A DNA stretch of 64,000 bases from SIAF01 sp046152955 (GCA_046152955.1 JBJXGA010000095.1:1-64000); one strand, 5' to 3'; positions 34,509 to 44,723 are shown, counted from the first letter of the stretch. Program-made: numbers and translations. The notes: a model not told the origin generated them from the sequence alone.

Positions 34509-36149
34509 TTAGCCCAGATGGCGCAGATAGTCTTGCGCGGCGCGGTCCCAGGAAAACGTCCGCTGGATATGGGCAATCCCATCGATGAGCAGGCGGAAGT
34601 AACTTTCGGGATGGTCGCACGCCAGGTTCGACGCATCATGCAGCGCCTGGCGCAGGGCGTCCGCCATCGACTGGTACAGCGGAAATCGGGAGCGCTCGGT
34701 CACCCGATCTGTCTGGCAGCCGGTCTGGGAATAGGCGGCGGCATTGATCCCCCGCCAATCGTCCAGTTCAGTCGCCAACCCGTCCGCCTCTCGAAACAGC
34801 AGCCCGGTCGGAGGAGTTTCCGGGGAATGGCAGCGACTGGCCCGGCGGAGGACCGATTCGCCACATGAGGCCGCTTCGCGCCAAGGAACGATCTGCTGGA
34901 TGATCCCTCCCGTTGCGCGACCGATGCCAACGGTCCCGTTGAGGTAAAACTCATTCCCCATCCCAAATGGCTCATAGAGCGAGGGCATGATGCCATAGGT
35001 CGCGCCGCGCAGCGCTGCCAGAAACCCTTCTCGAAACAGGAACGGAAACGCCAGGACGCTCGCTGGAAACCGCTCCGCGAGCAGCCGCAGAAACTCCAGC
35101 CCCTCCTTCCCTTCGTCTCCCGGAATCGGAAAGAACAGGAATCGCCCCCGACCGTTGGCTTCCAAAAACAGCGCCGCGGCCCTGGCCGCGACATCGTATC
35201 CCTTTTGGCGCGAGTCGTCGCGTCCCGCCATCACAAACCAGGGGGCGTCGTCGCGTACAAACCGCTGCAGGTCGCCAAACAGCGGCTTGTCAGGCGATCG
35301 CTTCAATTCCGCCAGAGCAGATACGAACGTTTGGCGTTGGGCGCTTTTCCACTCGGCCAGCGGAGTCAGCTGGCCCGATGCGGCGCTGGCCAGCGCTGCT
35401 GCCGGCACCGCCACATCGACGAACGGCCCATTGTCGATCCCCCTCAGCCGCGGCTTGAGAATCATCTGCAGGTGCGGCGCCATCACTTGCGATTGCAGTG
35501 TGTCTTCGGTCAAGTCGCGGGCGAATTGTTCTGAAACTGTGAAGATCGGCAATTCGGTGAGCGCCAGCGCCCGCTGCAGGACGGTCTCTCCCGGACACGA
35601 TTGCGGGTTGATTCCCGCCGCCGCGAGCCGCTCGTCGCTGACCGGCGCATCATAGCTGTTGTGCAGGGTGACCAGCGCCCGCACCTGCCCTGGGAAGTCA
35701 GCGGTCGCCAGAACTGCCGTGGCCGCTTCCCAATCCTGCAGAAACATCGTCCAGCGTTTCCCCGGATCGATCACCGCCAGGGCTCGGGGGAGGGCGGCTC
35801 CAAACAGCAGGGCGTCGCGCAGCAAATCGTCAGCCGGAACATCGTAGGGATGTCGCCGACCGGCGAAAAACCGGCGGTCTTCCGGGAGCAAGAAAAAGAA
35901 GGGGAGCTTGTCGACATCGTGCCGCTGAATGTGGAACACCACCGTTCGACCCTCGAACGGGACGCCGAAGCTCCCTTCGTGGCTGTGCCCCAGCGTGACC
36001 ATCTTGTCGATGCTGTAGTGGAACGGCGTCACCACCACCGTTTCCCGGTGAGCGACCGCCCGGACCCGCGCCGGCAAGCGCGCCATCACGGCGGCGATCC
36101 CGCCGCACGGAGCGAACGGCGTCTCATACGATACAAACGCGATGTTCAC
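34509..36149 (-). CDS. GT5 glycogen/starch synthase-like glycosyltransferase
   Basis: A 546-residue GT-B glycosyltransferase. The N-terminal start MNIAFVSYETPFAPCGGIAAV aligns with the GT5 start, but the ADP-glucose-binding KTGGL motif reads PCGGI, so the usual lysine (Lys15 of E. coli GlgA, from memory) is Pro14. The C-terminal half keeps the retaining-enzyme block PSLYEPFGMGNEFYLNGT followed by GRATGG. Donor or product may therefore differ from standard glycogen synthase. The GTG start overlaps the citrate synthase stop (GTGA), so the two genes are translationally coupled. Confidence 0.85.
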   Translation of the reverse strand: MNIAFVSYETPFAPCGGIAAVMARLPARVRAVAHRETVVVTPFHYSIDKMVTLGHSHEGSFGVPFEGRTVVFHIQRHDVDKLPFFFLLPEDRRFFAGRRHPYDVPADDLLRDALLFGAALPRALAVIDPGKRWTMFLQDWEAATAVLATADFPGQVRALVTLHNSYDAPVSDERLAAAGINPQSCPGETVLQRALALTELPIFTVSEQFARDLTEDTLQSQVMAPHLQMILKPRLRGIDNGPFVDVAVPAAALASAASGQLTPLAEWKSAQRQTFVSALAELKRSPDKPLFGDLQRFVRDDAPWFVMAGRDDSRQKGYDVAARAAALFLEANGRGRFLFFPIPGDEGKEGLEFLRLLAERFPASVLAFPFLFREGFLAALRGATYGIMPSLYEPFGMGNEFYLNGTVGIGRATGGIIQQIVPWREAASCGESVLRRASRCHSPETPPTGLLFREADGLATELDDWRGINAAAYSQTGCQTDRVTERSRFPLYQSMADALRQALHDASNLACDHPESYFRLLIDGIAHIQRTFSWDRAAQDYLRHLG

Positions 36150-37300
36150 GAACGCTCATCCAACGACGCATATCTCCGTTCCGCCGGCCCAGTGTAGTTG
36201 CTCGACGGGCGGATGATTTTGTTGTCCTGCCACTGTTCCAGGACGTGGGCGCACCACCCGGCGATCCGGCTGGCGGCGAAGATGCAGGTGAACAGCTCCC
36301 CCGGAATTCCCATGTAGTGTTGCAGGCTGGCGGAGTAGAAATCGACGTTGCAGTTCTTCTGGATCGCTTCCTTGACCTGCCCTTCCAGTTCCAGCGAGAT
36401 GTCGAACCACCGCGTGTCCCCCTGCTCCAGACCCAGACGCCGCGATAGTTCCTTCAAGTGCCGGGCGCGGGGATCTTCCACCTGGTAAACCGCGTGTCCG
36501 AAGCCCATGAACTTTCCCTTGCGGGCCTTCACCGATTGCACGTAGTCGCTCACCCGGCTGACATCTCCAATCTCCATCAGCGTCCGAATCACTTCGGTAT
36601 TCGCGCCGCCGTGCAGCGGCCCCTTCAGCGCCCCGATGGCGCCCGCAATCACCGAATACCAGTCGGACAGCGTGGCGGCGATGACCCGCGCTGCAAATGT
36701 GCTGGCATTGAAGCCATGTTCGGCATGCAAAATCAAAATCAAATCCATGGCGCGGGTTTCGTCATCACTGGGGACGCGCCCGTTGAGCAGATACATGAAA
36801 TTCGCGGAATGCCCCAGTTCGGGCCGCGGCTCCAAGGGGGTCTGCCCCTGCCTCAGGCGGTGGATCGCGGCCACCAGCGTGGGCATCATTCCCACCAGTC
36901 GCAGTGCCGTCTGCCGCTGTGCCGCGGGGGACGGGTCGTCGGCCAGCGGATCGTATAGACCGGCCACAGACACCGCAGAGCGGAGGGCCGACATCGGAAC
37001 GACTTCGGCGGGTAGCCCCTTCAGAAATGCGGTCACCTCTCCCGGCAGGGACCGATATTGGGCCAACTCCTGATTGAACTGGCCCGCTTGCCGCGAGGTG
37101 GGCAATCCGCCATGCAGCAACAGATAGCAGACCTCCTCGAACGTGCTACGCTCCGCCAGCTCGTGGATCGAATAGCCGCGGTAAATCAGGCGTCCCTCCT
37201 GGCCATCGACCAGGCAGACCGCGCTGTCGGCAGCGATTACCCCTTTGAGTCCCTTATTGGCAGTCGTCACCATGGATCCTTTCGCTACAGCCATCGTCAT
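36146..37300 (-). CDS. gltA: Citrate synthase
   Basis: A 384-residue type I citrate synthase, condensing acetyl-CoA and oxaloacetate at entry to the TCA cycle. The catalytic triad is visible: His230 (KGPLHGGAN), His269 (GFGHAVY) and Asp320 (NCNVDFYSA); HAEHGFNAST precedes them. Length fits the short bacterial/archaeal form, which includes 2-methylcitrate synthases, so propionate metabolism is an alternative. I chose ATG 37300 with GAGAG upstream. It overlaps the downstream glycosyltransferase gene by four bases. Confidence 0.92.
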   Translation of the reverse strand: MTMAVAKGSMVTTANKGLKGVIAADSAVCLVDGQEGRLIYRGYSIHELAERSTFEEVCYLLLHGGLPTSRQAGQFNQELAQYRSLPGEVTAFLKGLPAEVVPMSALRSAVSVAGLYDPLADDPSPAAQRQTALRLVGMMPTLVAAIHRLRQGQTPLEPRPELGHSANFMYLLNGRVPSDDETRAMDLILILHAEHGFNASTFAARVIAATLSDWYSVIAGAIGALKGPLHGGANTEVIRTLMEIGDVSRVSDYVQSVKARKGKFMGFGHAVYQVEDPRARHLKELSRRLGLEQGDTRWFDISLELEGQVKEAIQKNCNVDFYSASLQHYMGIPGELFTCIFAASRIAGWCAHVLEQWQDNKIIRPSSNYTGPAERRYASLDERS

Positions 37301-37570
37301 GAGCGTAATTCTCTCCCTCTCCATTCGCCCGGCGCGCCGGGTGTCGGAGACCAACCCGCGCGCACCAAGAGCAACATTCCGGTCCGGAAGTGACCATCCA
37401 CGTCAGCCGCCGCCGAATTCCACCGCGCGGCGAGGGAATCGTCATGGCCTTTGCCAGTATAACAGTGCGGAGCCGCAGTTCAACGCAGTCGCCGCCCGAC
37501 ACGGCGAAACAGTCCCCTGATCGCATCCCCAGCCCCTTTTAACCGGACCAACAGGCCGGATCCGGACAAG

Positions 37571-40123
37571 TCAACGGGACGACCCGGCAGCCGCACGAGA
37601 CGTCTCGCCAAACTCCTGCACAAACGTTGTGCATTCCAAGTTCCCCGCGGGAGAGACTTCGATCGTGATGGCGCCGCAGTCCGCCGTCGAAAGAACTTGT
37701 CCCCACGGGGAATACACCTCGCGGAGCGCGGCCGACGGATCGCGAAACCCGCCGCTGACGATGACCCACTCTGCCGCCCCCCACTCCGCCAGAATTCGCG
37801 AATTGGCGCTCAGGCTGCCATGATGCGGCGCGAGCAACACGTCCCCCCGCCAGCGGGGCTGCCGCAGCAGCGACTGCAATCCCTCCCGCTCCAGATCCCC
37901 CGTCAACAGGATCTTGCGACCCGCATATTCGATCTCGCACACCAGGCTATTGGCATTGTCCAGCGGATAGCGTTCGTCGCGCTCGGGGTGCCGGATGGTG
38001 ATCGAGACCCGGCCATCGAGCATCAACCGGTCTCCCGCCCAGATCGCCCGAAGTGGGATTCGCCGCTCGGCCAGTTGCTCGCGCGCCATCCGAACTTCTT
38101 CCTGGTCTGACTGCAGAAACGTCGGATGGGCCAGCACTTCTCCCAAGCGGGTCGTCCGCGCCAGTCCCGGCACGCCGTTGAAATGGTCGAGGTCGGCATG
38201 CGAGACGAGCACCGCATCGATCCGCGGGATTCCCCGTTCCCAGAGCGCGGCTTGGACCGTGTGGCTGGCCCGCTGACCATTCTGTAACTGCCCCGCGTCG
38301 TACAGAAGAGTTTTTCCATTGGGCAATTCAACCAAAACGGAGAGTCCGTGCCCGACCGAGAGAAAGGTGCAGCGAAGTTCTGACGGATGCCGCGGCAGCA
38401 ATCCGAATCCCAATCCACACAGCAACCAGATTCCCAGGGCTCTCCAACCCCAGCGCCGCAGGTGCGTTCCCGGCAAGCCCCCCACGAGTGCCATCAGGCA
38501 CAGGTAATACCCCGCCAGCCAGCCCGTCCCCGGGCCGGACAGGTACCAATGCCCCCATTTCAGAGAGGCCGACTCTTCGACAAGCCACAGCATCAGTCGG
38601 ATTCCCCCGTCGAACAGGAATCCCAGCGTCGGGGCCGTCGGCGGGATCAACAGTCCCAGCAGCATCAATGCGTAACCGCTCCAGAGTATGACGACCACCA
38701 CCGGAGCCAGAATCAGATTGACCAGCAACCCGATGGGGGAGACGAGGTGGAAACGATTCATCGTCAATGGGAGCGTGAAAATCCAAACCGCCACCAGCGT
38801 CGCCAGACTCGCCAACAGCCCGAAAGATGCCTTCCGCCCGAGGCGAACACTCCACGACTGCGGACGGTTACGCTCAGGATCAAACGTATTCTGATCCACA
38901 CGGTGGAGCGGCCAGCAGGTCCACACCCAAGTCAGCGCCCCCACCGCAAGAAACGAAAGCTGAGCGCCGGTATCGAAGAGGTGCGCGGGATTCCAGATGA
39001 TGACTCCGATCGCCGCCAACGCCAGACCGTTCACCTGTGGCGCGGTCCGAAACCAGGGCCGTCCCAGAAAGATCGCGACGAACATCAGAACGGCGCGCCA
39101 GACAGGAGGCTGCGCGTCGGCCAGAGAGGCGTACGCCAGGATTCCGCCCAACACCAGGGCGGCTGTCGCAGACTGTCCACAACCGAGGAGACGCGCCACC
39201 AACCACACCAGTCCCGCCAGGATGCCGACATTCGCCCCGGAGATGGCCAGAATGTGCATGGTGCCGCTTTCGGCAAACGCCAGCCGCAGTTCTTCGCTGA
39301 TCCCGCCGCGCCCTCCCAGGAGCAGCGCCGTGCCGATCGGCGCCGTCCGCTCGCTCAGATGCTCTGCGATCAGCCGTTCCGCTCGCGTCCGGATCCGCCC
39401 TTGCCAGACGCACCAGCCGATACCGCTCGGCGACGTCACCCGCACATCTTCCGGTTCTTCACAACGCACGACGACCAGCACGCCGGTGGTCCGCAGATGC
39501 TGGCGAAAGTCAAATTCTCCCGGATTCTGCGGCGGGCGCGGGCGTGACATTTGCCCCACCAGATCCACCTTGTCTCCGAAGTTCGCATGGGTCATGTGTC
39601 CGGAGACTTCCAGCCGAATCAGTCCTGCGGCCGACAGTTCCTGATCGCCGGAAACGAGGGACCGGCATTCGAGCAGACACTGCGTGCGGTCGAACTGGGG
39701 AATGGCGGAGGGGAGATCCTGCGGCAGACGCGGGACAATCGCCGGCTGAGTCGCCAATCGGCCCAGGATTCGTACTGGTTGTGGTCGTTCCTCCGCATAC
39801 CGGCCCAGATGGTCCGGTTCAGCCAGCGACCAGCGGAAATGGCGCCATCCGCCCCCCGTCGCAATGACTGCCAGGAGCAACCAGACGGCGGCGGCCATCC
39901 GACGGCGGCGCCGCCATTGAATGGTCCATCCGATCCAGGCCAATCCCCCCACGGCCAACCACAGCGGCAGCGGAAGCGACCAGGCGTCATCCAAGACCAC
40001 TCCCACACCCAGCGCGATTGCAACGGGCAGCGCCGGCGCGCGCGGATGGGTGGGAGGTGACTGTGGAGTCTGCACCCTGGGGGGAGGGGCCACGGCGATC
40101 GACAGACGGGGAGCGGCAGACAT
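37571..40123 (-). CDS. comEC: ComEC/Rec2 family DNA uptake channel
   Basis: An 850-residue membrane protein with N-terminal hydrophobic segments, a DUF4131-like domain, the ComEC membrane core (GNxxGLLGxxxxGxRGG-like region followed by HILAISGANVGILAGL), and a C-terminal metallo-beta-lactamase-like domain with SHADLDHFNGV and LLTGDLE. ComEC moves single-stranded DNA across the inner membrane during transformation. The gene is complete, so natural competence is possible if the type IV pilus machinery is present elsewhere. ATG 40123 has GAGGG upstream. Citrate synthase follows after 270 bp. Confidence 0.93.
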   Translation of the reverse strand: MSAAPRLSIAVAPPPRVQTPQSPPTHPRAPALPVAIALGVGVVLDDAWSLPLPLWLAVGGLAWIGWTIQWRRRRRMAAAVWLLLAVIATGGGWRHFRWSLAEPDHLGRYAEERPQPVRILGRLATQPAIVPRLPQDLPSAIPQFDRTQCLLECRSLVSGDQELSAAGLIRLEVSGHMTHANFGDKVDLVGQMSRPRPPQNPGEFDFRQHLRTTGVLVVVRCEEPEDVRVTSPSGIGWCVWQGRIRTRAERLIAEHLSERTAPIGTALLLGGRGGISEELRLAFAESGTMHILAISGANVGILAGLVWLVARLLGCGQSATAALVLGGILAYASLADAQPPVWRAVLMFVAIFLGRPWFRTAPQVNGLALAAIGVIIWNPAHLFDTGAQLSFLAVGALTWVWTCWPLHRVDQNTFDPERNRPQSWSVRLGRKASFGLLASLATLVAVWIFTLPLTMNRFHLVSPIGLLVNLILAPVVVVILWSGYALMLLGLLIPPTAPTLGFLFDGGIRLMLWLVEESASLKWGHWYLSGPGTGWLAGYYLCLMALVGGLPGTHLRRWGWRALGIWLLCGLGFGLLPRHPSELRCTFLSVGHGLSVLVELPNGKTLLYDAGQLQNGQRASHTVQAALWERGIPRIDAVLVSHADLDHFNGVPGLARTTRLGEVLAHPTFLQSDQEEVRMAREQLAERRIPLRAIWAGDRLMLDGRVSITIRHPERDERYPLDNANSLVCEIEYAGRKILLTGDLEREGLQSLLRQPRWRGDVLLAPHHGSLSANSRILAEWGAAEWVIVSGGFRDPSAALREVYSPWGQVLSTADCGAITIEVSPAGNLECTTFVQEFGETSRAAAGSSR

Positions 40124-40396
40124 GGAGATCCCTCGGCATAGACCAGGTGAACCGCCTTGTTCCCGATCGTCAAACAATCACGCCGTTATGATAATGTCCG
40201 CCGGTCCAAGACGTAAGGAATCGCCCAGTTCCAAGCCCAAGTCCAACCTCCAGGAAAACGGCCGTGGTCCTTGGCGCAGCCGATTTTGGGCGATAGAACG
40301 TAGTTCGAAACCATTCATCATCCGCTCCAAGCCAGTGGCGTTCCGCTGGAATTTGGAGCGGTTTTTCAGTGTTCCCAGCGAGGAGAATCAGCGGAC

Positions 40397-41626
40397 ATGG
40401 CCAACGTGGCGAAACTGGCGGCAGACGCATTGACGGAAACAGACGGCATTCTGCGGCTGGCTCCGACCTGGGTTCCCCGTTCCTTCCTCCAGCCCGGCAA
40501 GCGGATCAAGCTGCACCCGGCGGACTACTACGCCCTGGGAACTCATCGGGGAGGGATCGACGAACGGTGGTTTGCGTCGACGACAGTCGCAACCAACGAG
40601 GGAGCGCCTCCGGATGAGGGACTCAGCTACGTCGTGTTCGGCAAACACAAGTTCACGCTCCGCGACGCCGTCGCCGAACTGGGTGCGGAACTGGTGGGCA
40701 AGTCGATTTGGAAGAAATACGAGCGGTGGCCCGTGTATTCGAAATTCTTCGACAATATGGGGCCGATCCCGCATCATATGCACCAAAACGACAAGCAGGC
40801 CAAACTCACTGGCCAGGAAGGAAAACCCGAGTCCTACTATTTCCCGCCGCAACTCAACGCCATCGGGAACAATTTTCCCTACACGTTCTTCGGACTGGAA
40901 CCGGGAACGACGAAGAAGGACATCATCCGTTGCCTGGACCGCTGGAACGAGGGGGACAACGGCATCCTGAACTATTCCAAGGCGTACCGCCTGCAACCGG
41001 GGACGGGCTGGCTGGTTCCGCCGTGCGTCCTGCATGCCCCCGGGAGCCTGGTAACCTACGAGCCGCAATGGGGGAGCGACGTATTTGGAATGTATCAGTC
41101 GCTGGTGGAAGGGCGCGCTGTTCCGCGCTCGCTGCTCGTCAAAGACTTCCCCAAGAATAAACACGACGACAACAAGTACCTGGTCGACGCCTTGGATTGG
41201 GACGGGAACGTGGACCCCAACTTCAAGGACAACCACTACCTGGAACCAATTCCCGTAGCCGACACTCAGAAAGAGGGCTGGGTGGATCGCTGGATCGTTT
41301 ACGGAACCGTCGGGGGCAAGCAGCTCTTTTCGGCGAAAGAGTTAACGCTCGATCCGGGGGCCCAGTGTACGATTCGCGACGGAGGGGCCTACGGATGGAT
41401 CACCGTCCAGGGAGAGGGGCGGATCGGCTCAGTCCGATTGCAGACCCCGGCGATGATCCGGTTCGGCGCGCTCACCGAAGATGAGGTGTTCGTCACCGCC
41501 CGGCGGGCCGGTGACGGAGTCACATTTGAGAACACCGGGTCCGAGCCACTGGTGGGCCTGCGGTATTTCGGACCCGATGCCTGTCCGGACGCCCCCGCCG
41601 TCGGAGACGCCCGGAAGCGGGGATGA
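40397..41626 (+). CDS. ManA-like cupin (mannose-6-phosphate isomerase-like)
   Basis: A 409-residue double-cupin protein resembling class I phosphomannose isomerase. The likely metal site is HHMHQNDKQAKL (His-x-His), a Glu in PESYYFPP, and a His in PPCVLHAPGS. Sequence is divergent from true ManA, so it may act on another sugar or sugar acid. The ATG has GAGGAG upstream. It heads a plus-strand set with a TIM-barrel isomerase and a Gfo/Idh/MocA oxidoreductase, typical of a carbohydrate utilisation group. Confidence 0.8.
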   Translation: MANVAKLAADALTETDGILRLAPTWVPRSFLQPGKRIKLHPADYYALGTHRGGIDERWFASTTVATNEGAPPDEGLSYVVFGKHKFTLRDAVAELGAELVGKSIWKKYERWPVYSKFFDNMGPIPHHMHQNDKQAKLTGQEGKPESYYFPPQLNAIGNNFPYTFFGLEPGTTKKDIIRCLDRWNEGDNGILNYSKAYRLQPGTGWLVPPCVLHAPGSLVTYEPQWGSDVFGMYQSLVEGRAVPRSLLVKDFPKNKHDDNKYLVDALDWDGNVDPNFKDNHYLEPIPVADTQKEGWVDRWIVYGTVGGKQLFSAKELTLDPGAQCTIRDGGAYGWITVQGEGRIGSVRLQTPAMIRFGALTEDEVFVTARRAGDGVTFENTGSEPLVGLRYFGPDACPDAPAVGDARKRG

Positions 41627-41764
41627 ACGCCGGCGCCCTGGCGAATCCGGACCGGAACGGAGTTCCGAAACTTCGTCCAGACCGGCCGGCGCGCGGCAAT
41701 CCGCCTGGCAACGTATTCCTGTCGCAGTGAATCCCATCTGATCAAATCTCAACGAGGTGCCTTG

Positions 41765-42811
41765 ATGGCCAATACGTTTCCCAAACTCCACAACGCAGCC
41801 TGGCCCGGAGTCGTCGGCAAGGGGTCGCCCGATGCCGAACCGTTCATCGATTTGGACACGATGCTCAAATTGACTGCGGCCGCCGAGGTGGGGGGAGTGA
41901 AATTCGACGGCGTCGATCTGTTCCTGTTTGATCCGCACGTCAGCATCGATTCCACGGACGACGACCTGAAGCGCCTGGCCGACAAAGTGCGGTCGCATCA
42001 CCTGGTGATTGGATCGGTGGTGGCGCCGGTCTGGCCCCCCACTGGGGGGGGTTCGGCGATGGGTTCCGAGTCGGACCGCAAACAGTTCGTCGAACAGGTG
42101 CGCAAAGGATGCCGGATCGCCAAAAACCTCCGCGAACTGGGGATCCGCCCGTATGGGATCGTGCGGATTGATTCGGCGGGAGGCCCGGGGGACTGGCTGA
42201 AGGATCCGGACGCCAACCAGCAGAAAATCGCCGCCACGTTCCGCCAGGCGTGCGACGTGGCCGCCGACCACGGCGAGCGGCTGGCTGCGGAAGGGGAAAT
42301 CTGCTGGGGGGGGATGCATAGCTGGAAGCGGATGGTGCAGCTGCTGGAGCTGACCAATCGCCCTGGGACGCTCGGCTTCCAGGCCGATATGGCCCACACG
42401 CTGTTGTACACCTTGGGTTACAATGCGCCCGAGGATCGGATTTTGCCCGCCGACTGGAACTGGAGCGACCCCAAAAAACTGGATGACGCCCTGGCCACGC
42501 TGACGGCGGCCCTTCGACCCTGGACGATTGATTTTCATATCGCCCAGAATGACGCCACGGTGAAAGGCTCCGGGAGTCATGACAAAACGGGGCGGCATTG
42601 CCTTCCCAATGACCCCAACGGCAAACTCAAAATTGCGCACCATGCGGGCTATTGGATGCGCGACAGCTACGGGAATCTCACGAAGAAATTCCGGCACGTC
42701 TGTTGGGATGGCTGCATGTTTCCCAACGACGTAATGATGAAACCCCAAACCTGGAACGAAATCCTGGCCGCGATGATCGCCGTCCGCGAGCAGCACGGCT
42801 GGTCCGAATGA
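41765..42811 (+). CDS. Xylose-isomerase-like TIM barrel (sugar isomerase/epimerase)
   Basis: A 348-residue protein of the AP-endonuclease-2/xylose-isomerase-like fold. Visible landmarks: KFDGVDLF early, AAEGEICWGG (Glu ligand), LGFQADMAHTL (Asp/His), and the C-terminal DFHIAQND. GAGG lies before ATG 41765. It is second in the sugar set. Substrate cannot be read. Confidence 0.87.
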   Translation: MANTFPKLHNAAWPGVVGKGSPDAEPFIDLDTMLKLTAAAEVGGVKFDGVDLFLFDPHVSIDSTDDDLKRLADKVRSHHLVIGSVVAPVWPPTGGGSAMGSESDRKQFVEQVRKGCRIAKNLRELGIRPYGIVRIDSAGGPGDWLKDPDANQQKIAATFRQACDVAADHGERLAAEGEICWGGMHSWKRMVQLLELTNRPGTLGFQADMAHTLLYTLGYNAPEDRILPADWNWSDPKKLDDALATLTAALRPWTIDFHIAQNDATVKGSGSHDKTGRHCLPNDPNGKLKIAHHAGYWMRDSYGNLTKKFRHVCWDGCMFPNDVMMKPQTWNEILAAMIAVREQHGWSE

Positions 42812-42917
42812 CTGGAGCTTTTCGGCGACAGGCGCGGATCAGCGCGGCCTGGCGATCCGGCCCCCAGCGACGGCATGACCCGACGATTTTCCTCTTTTCC
42901 ATAGCGCTGACTGCACA

Positions 42918-44060
42918 ATGACAAAACCTCTCAATATTGGACTGATTGGCTACGGATTCATGGGCAAGGCGCATTCCAACGCCTACCGCAAGGTCAACAA
43001 TTTTTTTGACCTGAAGTACCGCCCGGTGCTCAAGGGGCTGTGCGCCCGCAACGCCGAGCAGGCGCAGCAATTCGCCGACACCTGGGGCTACGAATCGGTC
43101 GAGACCGACTGGAAGAAATTGGTGGCCCGCAAGGACATCGACGCGATTGATATTTGCGTGCCGAATAATCTGCACCATGACATCGCCATCGCCGCCGCCA
43201 AGGCGGGCAAGATGGTGTTGTGCGAGAAGCCGCTGTCGATGGACACCAAAGAGGGGCAAAAGATGGTCGCCGCCGTGGAGAAGGCGGGGGTTCCCAATAT
43301 GGTCTGGTACAACTATCGCCGCGTGCCGGCGGTCACGATGGCCAAGCAGTTGATCGACGAAGGGCGGCTGGGGAAGATCTTCCACTACCGCGCGGTGTTC
43401 CTGCAGGATTGGACGATTTCCTCGGACCTTCCGCAGGGGGGGAACGCTCTGTGGCGACTGGACGCGAAAGCCGCCGGGTCGGGGGTCACCGGCGACCTTT
43501 TGGCGCATTGCATCGACACGGCGCTGTGGCTCAATGGCAAAATGACCAGCGTCACCGCCATGACGGAGACCTTCATCAAGGAACGCCAGCACACGCTCAC
43601 CGGCAAGGTCGAGAAGGTCGGTATCGACGACGCCTGTGCGTTTCTGGCCCGGTTTGAGAACGGCTCGCTGGCGACGTTTGAATCGACCCGCTACGCCCGC
43701 GGTCACAAGGCGCTCTACACGTTTGAGGTGAACGGCGAAAAGGCGTCCCTCAAGTGGGACTTGCACGATCTGCACCGTCTGCAATACTTTGATCATCGCG
43801 ACGAGGGGAAGTTGCGCGGATGGCGCTCCATCCACGTCACGGACCACGACGGCAGCCAGCCCTACATGGATCATTGGTGGGTGCCCGGACTGCAAATTGG
43901 GTACGAACATTCGTTTATTCACCAGGTGGCGGACTTCCTCCAGGGGCTGCAAACCGGCAAACCGGCCGAACCGACGTTCCGGACGGCGCTCGAAACCCAG
44001 AAAGTGTGTGACGCGGTGTTGGCCAGTGCCAAGAGCCGCCAGTGGGTCAAGGTGAAATAA
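42918..44060 (+). CDS. Gfo/Idh/MocA family oxidoreductase
   Basis: A 380-residue NAD(P)-dependent sugar oxidoreductase. The Rossmann loop is IGLIGYGFMGKAHSNAY (about 5-21), the family EKP motif is LCEKPLSMD (Glu-Lys-Pro), and the C-terminal barrel carries GDLLAHCIDTALWL with the conserved Asp/His. It ends 41 bp before greA and follows the isomerase by 106 bp, fitting an oxidise-isomerise pathway on a sugar. Confidence 0.92.
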   Translation: MTKPLNIGLIGYGFMGKAHSNAYRKVNNFFDLKYRPVLKGLCARNAEQAQQFADTWGYESVETDWKKLVARKDIDAIDICVPNNLHHDIAIAAAKAGKMVLCEKPLSMDTKEGQKMVAAVEKAGVPNMVWYNYRRVPAVTMAKQLIDEGRLGKIFHYRAVFLQDWTISSDLPQGGNALWRLDAKAAGSGVTGDLLAHCIDTALWLNGKMTSVTAMTETFIKERQHTLTGKVEKVGIDDACAFLARFENGSLATFESTRYARGHKALYTFEVNGEKASLKWDLHDLHRLQYFDHRDEGKLRGWRSIHVTDHDGSQPYMDHWWVPGLQIGYEHSFIHQVADFLQGLQTGKPAEPTFRTALETQKVCDAVLASAKSRQWVKVK

Positions 44061-44101
44061 GTCCATCCCCGTGGGGAGACGCGTGCAGGAGATCGAGCGC
44101 T

Positions 44102-44581
44102 ATGGAACGCATTCCGACAACTCGTGAAGGGTTCGACAAAATCCGGGAGGAAATCCGCCAACTGGAAGATGTCGAAATGCCCAAGATCGCCCAGAAAATC
44201 GCCGAAGCCCGCGCCGAGGGGGATCTCAGCGAAAACGCCGAGTACCACGGCCAGCGGGAAGCCCAGGGGTTGCTCCAGGCGCGGATCAACCGTCTCAAAG
44301 ACAAGCTCAATAACTCCTACATCGTCGATAAGTCGGCGATCCCCAAGGGGATCGTCGCCTTTGGCTGCATGGTGACGGTCCGCGACCTCACCGACGGAAT
44401 CGAAGAGAAGTACGAGTTCGTCGGACCGGGAGAGGAAGACTATTCCGGCGAAGTCCTGAAAATCCTCACCAGCAGCCCGCTCGCCAAAGCGATGATCGGC
44501 AAAAAACCGGGTGATCAGGTCGATGTGCCGCTTCCCAAAGGCTCGCGGCGAATGGAAATTGTCGCCATTGCCGATGGCTGA
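44102..44581 (+). CDS. greA: Transcription elongation factor GreA
   Basis: A 159-residue Gre factor that rescues backtracked RNA polymerase by stimulating transcript cleavage. The N-terminal coiled coil carries the acidic tip ARAEGDLSENAEYH (Asp and Glu needed for cleavage), and the C-terminal FKBP-like domain ends GDQVDVPLPKGSRRMEIVAI. The ATG at 44102 is the family start. Confidence 0.96.
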   Translation: MERIPTTREGFDKIREEIRQLEDVEMPKIAQKIAEARAEGDLSENAEYHGQREAQGLLQARINRLKDKLNNSYIVDKSAIPKGIVAFGCMVTVRDLTDGIEEKYEFVGPGEEDYSGEVLKILTSSPLAKAMIGKKPGDQVDVPLPKGSRRMEIVAIADG

Positions 44582-44723
44582 CGCCTGGCCTCCCTCCCTG
44601 GGAGCCAGCGGCCGGCCCCCACCCCCTTTGGTCTTCGACGTTGTCCCCCCCTGCCCCGCAACCGGTTCAGGTCTGGCGGTCCATGCCTGCCCCGGTTCCA
44701 CCCTCTCGTCTGGAAACCCCACC

